NCBI GenBank assembly: GCA_945861435.1
Contig: CAMAUX010000005.1
Location: 62,001 to 126,000, forward strand
Length of the DNA: 64,000 bases
Reading direction: 5' to 3'
Source of the DNA: Chthoniobacter flavus
Lineage (GTDB): Bacteria; Verrucomicrobiota; Verrucomicrobiia; Chthoniobacterales; Chthoniobacteraceae
Shown here piece after piece: positions 51,107 through 58,323 of the stretch. The position numbers and the translations under genes are program-made. The first letter of the stretch is position 1. The number at the start of each line of letters is the position of its first letter. The notes under the pieces are model-generated. The model made no database searches and was not told where the DNA came from. It saw nothing but the letters and a program-made list of their open reading frames with translations.

Positions 51107-51199
51107 GGCCCACGGAACGCACTGAATGCACGGAACATGAAACACTCCCTCTCCACATTCCCCTCATACTTTCCGTGTAGTCCGTGTAGTCCGTGGGCC
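51107..51199. repeat. Imperfect inverted repeat of CACGGA/TCCGTG words
   Basis: The left arm begins GGCCCACGGAACGCACTG and continues with ATGCACGGAACATG. The right arm is TTTCCGTGTAGTCCGTGTAG followed by TCCGTGGGCC. The outer 9 bases (GGCCCACGG) are exactly complementary to the last 9. Similar word-based hairpins are common between genes in Verrucomicrobiota; their role is unknown. Confidence 0.75.
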
Positions 51200-51289
51200 A
51201 ACCCTCCTTCCGTCACTCTCGTGCATCGGCGCGCGAAGGTGTTCCCCGATGGAAATTTTGCCTGCCCCGATCGGTTCACCACGCCGTCA

Positions 51290-51410
51290 GCATGCCGGAG
51301 GCATGAGAGAAATTAGCCGGTCGGTGACCGCAGTCCGCAACGCGGATGAAGGGAACCACCGGATCGCGATTCCAATCGCGACGCGCCCCGTCAGCGGGCG
51401 CGAGAAGGAC
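51290..51410 (+). repeat. Structured interspersed repeat, copy B
   Basis: 121 bp homologous to 41007-41126. The hairpin positions are shared but some stems differ in sequence: CGCGCCC/GGGCGCG here against CGCGCCCC/GGGGCGCG in copy A, and a perfect TCGCGATT/AATCGCGA stem where copy A has a weak one. Keeping stems while changing bases suggests structure matters. Confidence 0.8.
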
Positions 51411-51556
51411 AACCATGCAGGCTGATTTTCCCCGTCTCAATCGTCTCCGTTGGTGAGGGATCCCAGGCAGGAAACACACTCCCGGCATGACGTCAAAACC
51501 CCGCGTGGGGTTTAAGCCCCGGTAGACCGACAGGACCCAGCGTGCGAGGGAGGGAC

Positions 51557-52105
51557 ATGAATCAGAGAATGCGCTGGACGTCGCGGATGTTGGGGTTTGC
51601 AGGGGTTTTGGGAATTGCTGCGGGCATGGCGTGCCTGCCGCTCGTTCCCTGTACACAGGCGGTGGAAAAGGACGGCACAGAGGAAAATGCAGGCGGTGCC
51701 GAGGCCGAAGTGCTGGCGGCCGCGGGGAAGTTCTATGAGGCGCTCAATCAACTCTTCACCGGTGAATTGGGGGCGATGGAAGAGGTGTGGTCGCACTCGA
51801 CGGAGGCCACGTACATGGGGCCCGCGGGCGGGTTCCAGGTGGGGTGGACGCAGGTGCGCTCGGAGCTGGAGAAGCAGGCGGCTATGAAACTCGGCGGCAA
51901 GATCGAAGCCTCCGACATGCACGTCACCATGGGCCCTGAACAGGTCATGGCCGTCGTCAGTAATTATGAGAAGGGCGAGAACAAGAACGCGAAGGGTGAA
52001 AGCCGCGAAATCGCCATCCGCGCCACCAACGTGTTCCGCAAGGAAGGCGACGCATGGAAAATGGTGGGACATCATACGGATATCCTCCCCTTCATGAAGG
52101 AGTGA
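51557..52105 (+). CDS. Exported SnoaL/NTF2-like protein
   Basis: 182 residues. ATG 51557 follows GGAGGGAC and begins a signal peptide (MLGFAGVLGIAAGMACLPLV). The mature part fits the SnoaL-like/DUF4440 cone fold: VLAAAGKFYEALNQLFTGEL, VWSHSTEATYMGPAGGFQVG, WTQVRSELEKQAAM, and the ending RATNVFRKEGDAWKMVGHHT. This family includes ketosteroid isomerase-like enzymes and non-catalytic binding proteins, so function is open. The gene stands alone with repeats on both sides. Confidence 0.82.
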   Translation: MNQRMRWTSRMLGFAGVLGIAAGMACLPLVPCTQAVEKDGTEENAGGAEAEVLAAAGKFYEALNQLFTGELGAMEEVWSHSTEATYMGPAGGFQVGWTQVRSELEKQAAMKLGGKIEASDMHVTMGPEQVMAVVSNYEKGENKNAKGESREIAIRATNVFRKEGDAWKMVGHHTDILPFMKE

Positions 52106-52540
52106 GGGCGCGGGGGTAGCGCCGCTGGGGGGAGTGGAACTCGGACTCGGACTCGGACTCGGACTCGAAGTAGAAGTAGAAGTAGAAGTAGAAGTAGGAG
52201 TAGGAGCAGAAGTAGGAGTACGAGTAAGTGGTAGGAGGAAGATAAAAGAAGCAGGGAAGAGAACCGGAAGGCGGTCGCGGCTGCAGTGCGTGCGGGGTGT
52301 GAACAACACCCCGCCACGGCTGCAGCCGCGACTTTCCGCGTACCGCCCCCAACAGAGCTCCCGCCTGTTCCCTCGACACGGTTGCCCTCCATCTCGTCTT
52401 ACTCTTACTCTTACTCTTACTCTTACTCTTACTCTTACTTTTACTCTTACTTTTACTCTTACTCCCACCCCCACCCGCGAGAAAGCATCGTCTCAGCCCC
52501 CCCTGCGCCCGCACCTTCCCGCCGCGCTCAGCCCTCCTCC
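52106..52540. repeat. Palindrome with hexanucleotide microsatellite arms
   Basis: After the SnoaL-like gene, 52141-52230 is a run of hexamers: TCGGAC x4, TCGAAG, TAGAAG x4, then TAGGAG variants. At 52396-52465 an inverted counterpart runs TCTTAC x6 and more. Between them is a perfect hairpin: GTCGCGGCTGCAG (52274-52286) pairs with CTGCAGCCGCGAC (52320-52332), and inside it GCGGGGTGT pairs with ACACCCCGC around GAACA. No gene is credible here; the translated frames are dipeptide runs. Confidence 0.85.
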
Positions 52541-53838
52541 CACCCTTAGTGCCTTTGTGCCTTGGTGTGAAATCCGCAGCTCCGGCGGCCCCACCGACGT
52601 CATCCCCGATCGAGCGGGAGGAAACTCACACAAAGGCACCAAGGCACAAAGAAATACCCAAACATACAAAGCGCCTCACCTCCCTCCCTTGGTGCCTTTG
52701 TGCCTTGGTGTGAGACCCGCAGTTCCGGCGGCCCCACCGACGCCATCCCCGCGCGAGCGGGAGGAAACTCACACAAAGGCACCAAGGCACAAAGAAATGC
52801 CCCGACATACAAAGCGCCTCACCTCCCCCCTTGGTGCCTTTGTGCCTTGGTGTGAGATCCGCAGTTCCGGCGGCCCCACCGACGCCATCCCCGATCGAGC
52901 GGGAGGAAACTCACACAAAGGCACCAGGGCACAAAGAAATACCCAAACATACAAAGCGCCTCACCTCCCACCCTTGGTGCCTTTGTGCCTTGGTGTGAAA
53001 TCCGCAGTTCCGGCGGCCCCGCCGACGCCATCCCCGATCGAGCGGGCGGAAACTCACACAAAGGCACCAAGGCACAAAGAAATACCCAAACATACAAAGC
53101 GCCACGCCTCCCTCCCTTGGTGCCTTTGTGCCTTGGTGTGAGATCCGCAGTTCCGGCGGCCCCACCGACGCCATCCCCGATCGAGCGGGAGGAAACTCAC
53201 ACAAAGGCACCAAGGCACAAAGAAATACCCAAACATACAAAGCGCCGCACCTCCCACCCTTGGTGCCTTTGTGCCTTGGTATGAAATCCGCAGCTCCTGC
53301 GGCCCCACCGACGCCATCCCCGATCGAGCGGGCGGGAACTCACACAAAGGCACAAAGGCACAAAGAAATACCCCAACATACAAAGCGCCACGCCTCCCTC
53401 CCTTGGTGCCTTTGTGCCTTGGTGTGAGATCCTCAGTTCCGGCGGCCCCGCCGACGCCATCCCCGCGCGAGCGGGAGGAAACTCACACAAAGGCACAAAG
53501 AAATACCCAAACATACAAAGCGCCTCACCTCCCCCCTTGGTGCCTTTGTGCCTTGGTGTGAGATCTGCAGTTCCGGCGGCCCCGCCGCCGCCATCCCCGC
53601 GCGAGCGGGAGGAAACTCACACAAAGGCACCAAGGCACAAAGAAACACCCAAACATACAAAGCGCCACGCCTCCCTCCCTTGGTGCCTTGGTGTGAGATC
53701 CTCAGTTCCGGCGGCCCCACCGACGCCATCCCCGATCGAGCGGGCGGGAACTCACACAAAGGCACCAAGGCACAAAGAAATACCCCAACATACAAAGCGC
53801 CTCACCTCCCACCCTTTGTGCCTTGGTGTGAGATCCTC
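52541..53838. repeat. Tandem array of about nine 143-bp units
   Basis: Units start near 52549, 52690, 52831, 52974, 53117, 53260, 53403, 53537 and 53680, with a partial one from 53815. Each has a left arm TTGGTGCCTTTGTGCCTTGG followed by TGTGAG, a GC-rich core (GTTCCGGCGGCCCC), a right arm CTCACACAAAGGCACCAAGG complementary to the left arm, and an AT-richer linker (AAATACCCAAACATACAAAG). Whole units are about 90% identical, so this is tandem duplication of a hairpin element. The last unit ends inside the stop codon of the VWA gene. Confidence 0.95.
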
Positions 53839-55159
53839 AGATCGCCGCGGGTGGCGGTGGTTGGGTCGGGTCTGTCGGCTCCTGTGTGGGCGGCCTGTAA
53901 AAGGAGCTCTGCTTGGCTGCACGCATCGACGCCAGCTTCATCTCCTTGCGCCCCCGCGCGGACCATTCGCGGGCGGAATATTCGAAGGCGGCGAGGTGCG
54001 CGAGCGCTTTCTTGATCTTCTCATCGCACCCGTAATGGGCGAGCTTGCTCTTGAGCGCCTCGATGCGGCGTTGCATCTCTCCGAGGTCATCGCGGTCGCG
54101 CAGATGAATCGCCTCGGAGATGAAGCGCCCAGTCTCCTGGGTGGCCACCCACTCAATGGCCTGCTCGTTGACCTTCACCTGCGCCGGATCCTGCGTGGCC
54201 GCGACCCGCACCGTGTGCGCCTCGGTGCGGGACACCACTCCCGTCGGGGTGATCTCATCGTAGACAAGCTCGAGTTCGAGCAGCGCCTCGCCGTCCACGC
54301 TGGCCGCGGGTGTGCCGTCGCCCATGGTGGGGATGGGCAGCACCTCGAGCGCGAGCACCAGCACGCGTTCCTCCGCGCTCACCAGATCCCCCACCATGAT
54401 CTCCACGCCCCCATCGGGCTGCGCCACCACCGGGTACTGGCTCAACACCGCCACACCGCTGCAGTAGTGCAACCGGCGCAGGCGGACCCGGAGATTCTGC
54501 GCGCTCAGGCACAGAAGCGACTCGAGCTCCTGACGAAACACCTCCGGGAACTTCTCCGGCGAAGTCACATCGTGCAGCGCTCCACCACCTTGGTTGGCAA
54601 GTTGCTCGAGAAGATCCTCGTTGTATCCGTCCCCAAACCCAAGGCAGCTCGTCCGAATCTGGTGGCGCTCCATCCCGTCCGCCACGATCTGGCGCACCTG
54701 CTCCGGCTCGGTGATCCCGTGGTTCAAGTGCCCGTCCGTGAGAACGAGAAGTTTGCGGGGAAGCCCTGCGGGCGCCTTGGAAAGCTCGTCGCGGCCGAGC
54801 ATCCAGCCTCCCGTGAGGTTGGTCGAGCCACGCGCTTCAATCGCATCGATCCGGCCATCGAGCGCCGCCCGCTGGGAAGGAATTTGCAGCGGAATAATGG
54901 TCTGCGCGCTGTTCTCAAACACCACGAGGCTGAACCAGTCCTCCGCTCCCATGTTTCTCAAGACCACCTTCGCGGCCTCCTTCGCGCACTGCAAAGGCGC
55001 GCCTCCCATCGATCCGCTGCGGTCCAGCACAAGGCCGAATGCGAACGCTCCGCTGCGTGTGGAAGGCTGCTTCTCCGCTTGGAACTGGAGCGCCAGATGC
55101 ACGACTTCGGAACGGCCCGCGAGGATGGTCGGGTAGTCGAGATGATATTGCGTCTTCAT
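53837..55159 (-). CDS. von Willebrand factor type A domain protein
   Basis: 440 residues from ATG 55159, no signal peptide. The VWA domain (~40-220) has a complete metal site: DRSGSMGG, the Thr in GSTNLTGG and the Asp in LVLTDGHLNHG. The remaining ~220 residues are beta-rich followed by a helix pair (LGEMQRRIEALKSKLAHYGC) and a Pro-rich tail (PTQEPTDPTQPPPPAAI). It resembles cytosolic VWA proteins that bind partners through the metal site. The TGA stop lies within the sequence of the adjoining 143-bp repeat unit, so the repeat array begins at the end of the coding region. Confidence 0.9.
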   Translation of the reverse strand: MKTQYHLDYPTILAGRSEVVHLALQFQAEKQPSTRSGAFAFGLVLDRSGSMGGAPLQCAKEAAKVVLRNMGAEDWFSLVVFENSAQTIIPLQIPSQRAALDGRIDAIEARGSTNLTGGWMLGRDELSKAPAGLPRKLLVLTDGHLNHGITEPEQVRQIVADGMERHQIRTSCLGFGDGYNEDLLEQLANQGGGALHDVTSPEKFPEVFRQELESLLCLSAQNLRVRLRRLHYCSGVAVLSQYPVVAQPDGGVEIMVGDLVSAEERVLVLALEVLPIPTMGDGTPAASVDGEALLELELVYDEITPTGVVSRTEAHTVRVAATQDPAQVKVNEQAIEWVATQETGRFISEAIHLRDRDDLGEMQRRIEALKSKLAHYGCDEKIKKALAHLAAFEYSAREWSARGRKEMKLASMRAAKQSSFYRPPTQEPTDPTQPPPPAAI

Positions 55160-55331
55160 GGCGCCCATCTTTCCCCATGGGGTCAGACATTGGCTGACCC
55201 AGCCAATCCCTTTCAGCCTTTATGACACAATGAACCGCACGCACCCGGCAACCACGGGCTGCAGCGTCTTTCCGGAATGCACAGCAGGATCGGTTTGTGC
55301 CCGGCACACACCCGGCGCTACGGTGCTGCCC

Positions 55332-55658
55332 ATGACACAGCCTGAATGCCCCGAATGCTCCATGGCCGAAGTTCTCGAGCACTCAGGCCGCTGGGAATGC
55401 GTCACCTGCGGCCACGAGTGGGAAAAGCCCGAGGCGGCCGAAGGGCCACGCGTGGTTCGCGACGCTCACGGCACCGTGCTGGTCGACGGCGACTCCGTCA
55501 CGCTCATCAAAGATCTCAAACTCAAGGGCTCCTCCGAGGTGATCAAGGGCGGGACCAAGGCGAAGAACATCCGACTGGTCGATGGCGACCATGAAATCTC
55601 CTGCAAGATCGAGGGCAGCGCCATCGGCTTGAAAGCCTGCTTCGTGCGCAAGGCCTGA
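55332..55658 (+). CDS. Zinc-ribbon protein, YjdM/PhnA family
   Basis: 108 residues. The N-terminal zinc ribbon has CPECSMAEVLEHSGRWECVT with a final CG pair (C-x2-C ... C-x2-C). The C-terminal domain is DGDSVTLIKDLKLKGSSEVI, KGGTKAKNIRLVDGDHEISC and KIEGSAIGLKACFVRK, diagnostic for YjdM (formerly PhnA). Despite the old name it is not required for phosphonate use and its biochemical role is unclear. ATG 55332 is chosen because the conserved domain begins there. Confidence 0.92.
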   Translation: MTQPECPECSMAEVLEHSGRWECVTCGHEWEKPEAAEGPRVVRDAHGTVLVDGDSVTLIKDLKLKGSSEVIKGGTKAKNIRLVDGDHEISCKIEGSAIGLKACFVRKA

Positions 55659-55709
55659 GAACCCACCACGCGCCGCCGCGCCATCCGTTTTCGATCGCGC
55701 GCCCACCCC

Positions 55710-57677
55710 ATGCAAACACCGCGCCTCCCCTTTCAACTCGCCGCCGAAGCCCCCGGATCGCGAGCCCGCGCAGGCGCATTCCGGACGCTGCATGGCGAGG
55801 TGCGCACGCCCACCTTCATGCCGGTCGGCACGCGCGCGACCGTGAAGGCGCAGCTCACCCAGACGCTGGAGGAATGCGGCGCGCAGGTGCTCCTCGCCAA
55901 CACCTACCACCTCCTCCTCCGGCCCGGGCCCGAGGTCTTCGAGCGGCTCGGCGGCATCCACAAGTTCATGACATGGGAGCGCTCGGTGCTCACGGACTCG
56001 GGCGGCTTCCAGATCTTCTCGCTGCCAAAAGAGCGCGCGATGCTGGAGGAGGGGGCGCTTTTCAAGAACCCGTACACCGGACGCGATGTGCTGCTGAGTC
56101 CGGAGGTGAGCATCGGCATGCAGCGTTCCATCGGCAGCGACATCATGATGGCGCTCGACCAGTGCATCCCCTCCACCGCGGACCACGCCACCGCGCGGGC
56201 CGCTTTGGAACTCACCCAACGCTGGGCCGTCCGCAGTCTTGAGGCCCGCGGCGACTCACCCCAGGCGCTCTTTGGCATCGTTCAGGGCGCACTCTTCAAA
56301 GACCTGCGCCAACTCAGCGCGGAAGGTCTCACCGCCCTCCCCTTCGACGGCTTTGCCATCGGCGGCCTTGCTGTCGGCGAGGGACGCGAAGCGCGCGAGT
56401 CCATGTGCGAGTTCACCGCCCCGCTGCTCCCCGCCACCCGGCCCCGCTACCTCATGGGCGTGGGCACACCGCTCGACATCCTCGAGGCCGTCCACCGCGG
56501 CATGGACATGTTCGACTGCATCATGCCCACGCAACTCGCGCAGCGCGGCGGCGCGTTCACCTCCCGCGGCTTTCTCCAGATGCGGCGCGGCGTGTACCGC
56601 TTCGCCGAAGAGGCGCTCGATCCGGCGTGCGGTTGCCCGACCTGCAGACGCTACTCGCGCGCCTACCTCCACCACCTCACCAAGAGCAAGGAAACCCTCG
56701 GCTGGCAGTTGCTCGGAGCGCACAACCTGCACTTTTACCAAAGCCTCATGCGCGACATCCGCGCCAGCATCCTCGACGGCTCTTTCCTCCGCCTCTACCA
56801 CGAACGCCGCGCTTACCTCCACGCGCCGGACCTCGATCATCCCACCGACGGCAAACCCTCCACGCCCCGCCCCAGCGGCCCGCCCCGCGTGCTCGGCGCG
56901 TACGAGGTCCATGGGGCGCAGCCCAGCAGCACCAGCACCAGCCCGGGCCTCAGCATCGTCCACCGGCCATCTGGCGCAGTCATGCACCCACCCGCGCCGC
57001 CGACCGGGACGTCCCGTCTGCCCTTCATCGGCAGCATTAGCAACATTAGGGACAGGCTCTTGGAGCTCCTCCGCACCCCGGATTCCGCCAACGAACCAGT
57101 CGTCCTCTGGGACGTAACGATGGGCACCGCAGGCAACGCCATGGCCGCCGTGGCCTGCTACGAAGAGGCTGCCGCGGCCGGACCGCTGCGCCCGCTTCAC
57201 CTCATCAGCTTCGAAGACGATCCCGACCTGCTCCGACTCGCCCTGCTCCATCACGGACATTTCACCTACCTGCGCCATGCCGGTCCACCCGCCCTGCTCC
57301 GCGACGGTGCATGGCAGTCCCGCAAACTCCCCGGCCTCCAGTGGCGGCTCGTGCAGGGCGATTTTCCCGTCGCAATCTCCGAGACTTCACAGCCGCTGCC
57401 CCGCCCGGACCTTGTCCTCCACGATTGTTTCGCGACGCAACGGCGCGGAGAACAGTGGACTCGCGACGCGTTCGCCGCACTCGCGTCTGCCTGTGCCACA
57501 CACGACACCGAACTCCATTCCGCCGACTGCTCCCCGCAAAGGCGCGCCGCGCTCCTAGCCGGAGGATTCCACGCCGTGCATCCAGCGCCCGGCGACGGAG
57601 GATCCGAGGCCACGGTCGCCCTCACCGCTTCGGCCGCCGCACGCAGGGCTTCCGTCCCGCGGCCCGGCATCGGGTGA
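55710..57677 (+). CDS. tgt: tRNA-guanine transglycosylase fused to an MnmC-like methyltransferase domain
   Basis: 655 residues, about 280 longer than bacterial Tgt. Residues 1-375 are a complete Tgt: GEVRTPTFMPVGTRATVKAQ, active-site LTDSGGFQIFSL (~95), GIVQGALFKDLR, the nucleophile region GMDMFDCIMPTQLAQRG (~265), and the zinc site CGCPTCRRYSRAYLHHL (~305). After a Pro/Ser/Thr linker (~376-440), residues ~445-645 resemble an MnmC-type SAM-dependent methyltransferase: VVLWDVTMGTAGNAMAAVAC, HLISFEDDPDLLRLALLHHG, RPDLVLHDCFATQRRGEQWT, AALLAGGFHAVH. Tgt inserts preQ1 at G34 of certain tRNAs, and MnmC methylates U34. The fusion joins two wobble-base activities. Activity of the C-terminal part is not proven. 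Confidence 0.92.
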   Translation: MQTPRLPFQLAAEAPGSRARAGAFRTLHGEVRTPTFMPVGTRATVKAQLTQTLEECGAQVLLANTYHLLLRPGPEVFERLGGIHKFMTWERSVLTDSGGFQIFSLPKERAMLEEGALFKNPYTGRDVLLSPEVSIGMQRSIGSDIMMALDQCIPSTADHATARAALELTQRWAVRSLEARGDSPQALFGIVQGALFKDLRQLSAEGLTALPFDGFAIGGLAVGEGREARESMCEFTAPLLPATRPRYLMGVGTPLDILEAVHRGMDMFDCIMPTQLAQRGGAFTSRGFLQMRRGVYRFAEEALDPACGCPTCRRYSRAYLHHLTKSKETLGWQLLGAHNLHFYQSLMRDIRASILDGSFLRLYHERRAYLHAPDLDHPTDGKPSTPRPSGPPRVLGAYEVHGAQPSSTSTSPGLSIVHRPSGAVMHPPAPPTGTSRLPFIGSISNIRDRLLELLRTPDSANEPVVLWDVTMGTAGNAMAAVACYEEAAAAGPLRPLHLISFEDDPDLLRLALLHHGHFTYLRHAGPPALLRDGAWQSRKLPGLQWRLVQGDFPVAISETSQPLPRPDLVLHDCFATQRRGEQWTRDAFAALASACATHDTELHSADCSPQRRAALLAGGFHAVHPAPGDGGSEATVALTASAAARRASVPRPGIG

Positions 57678-57765
57678 TCAGCCCTGATCCACCGGAAGGA
57701 CAGCCCGGCACAACCTCGGCGCGTGGGAGTGCGATCAAGGGGGGAGGGCCGTTGCCCCACCATGC

Positions 57766-58323
57766 ATGAACACCAAGCGCGGCCTCCTGCTTCTCCCCGT
57801 CCTCTTCCAATCAAGCACCGCAGTCTTCTGTGGCGAGGACCCTTCCGTGGTGCCTTCTGTGGTCCCGTCTGTGGTGCCTTCAGAAACGCTGGTCACCCGC
57901 TGGCTGCGGACCAAGTCCCTCGCGGCGCCGACGGCACTGGTGCGCAAGGGCATGTCCGCGGAAGCCACGGTGGATGCGCAAACCGGGGCGTCCTTCCAGA
58001 ACATCCACTTCGAGCGCGACAGCGCGCTGCTGCTCCCGGGCATCACCCAGGTGCAGTTGGCGGAAGTGGCTCGCGCCATGGAAACGGCGGCCTCGGAACG
58101 CTTCGTGATTGAGGGCCACACCTGCGACCTCGGATCCGACACCCACAACGCAGCCCTCTCCCAGCGCCGCGCCCTCGCTGTGAAGGACGCCCTGTGCGCA
58201 CTCGGCGTTGCGCCCGAACGCCTGCTGGTCCTCGGCATGGGCTCGACCGACCCGGCCGCCCCCAACCTCGACGAGTCCCTTCGCGCGCGAAACCGCCGCG
58301 TGCAGGTCTTCCGCCGCCTGTGA
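57766..58323 (+). CDS. OmpA-like peptidoglycan-associated protein
   Basis: 185 residues with a signal peptide (GLLLLPVLFQSSTAVFCG). A short repeat SVVPSVVPSVVPS follows, encoded by a tandem run at 57848-57880. The OmpA C-terminal domain (~85-180) has FQNIHFERDSALLLPG, VIEGHTCDLGSDTHNAALSQ and the motif SQRRALAVKDALCALGV, ending RARNRRVQVFRR. These domains bind diaminopimelate in the peptidoglycan. The stop overlaps the GTG start of the caspase-FGE gene by 4 bp, so both are co-translated. Confidence 0.9.
   Translation: MNTKRGLLLLPVLFQSSTAVFCGEDPSVVPSVVPSVVPSETLVTRWLRTKSLAAPTALVRKGMSAEATVDAQTGASFQNIHFERDSALLLPGITQVQLAEVARAMETAASERFVIEGHTCDLGSDTHNAALSQRRALAVKDALCALGVAPERLLVLGMGSTDPAAPNLDESLRARNRRVQVFRRL

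Larger units (their letters stand above)
50898..51556. other. Intergenic repeat-bearing region
   Basis: 659 bp between divergent genes. It contains an inverted repeat built of CACGGA/TCCGTG words (51107-51199) and copy B of the structured element (51290-51410). The sequence upstream of 51557 ends with a good ribosome site (GGAGGGAC). I see no RNA gene and no convincing promoter box. Confidence 0.65.

Noticed and set aside
52541-53837. Many overlapping 60-110 codon frames on both strands
   Set aside because: All are translations of the 143-bp tandem units; none has a stable start, ribosome site or non-repeat domain.
52541-53838. The regularly spaced repeats as a CRISPR array
   Set aside because: The sequence between the conserved arms is nearly the same in every unit, so there are no unique spacers, and there are no cas genes beside it.
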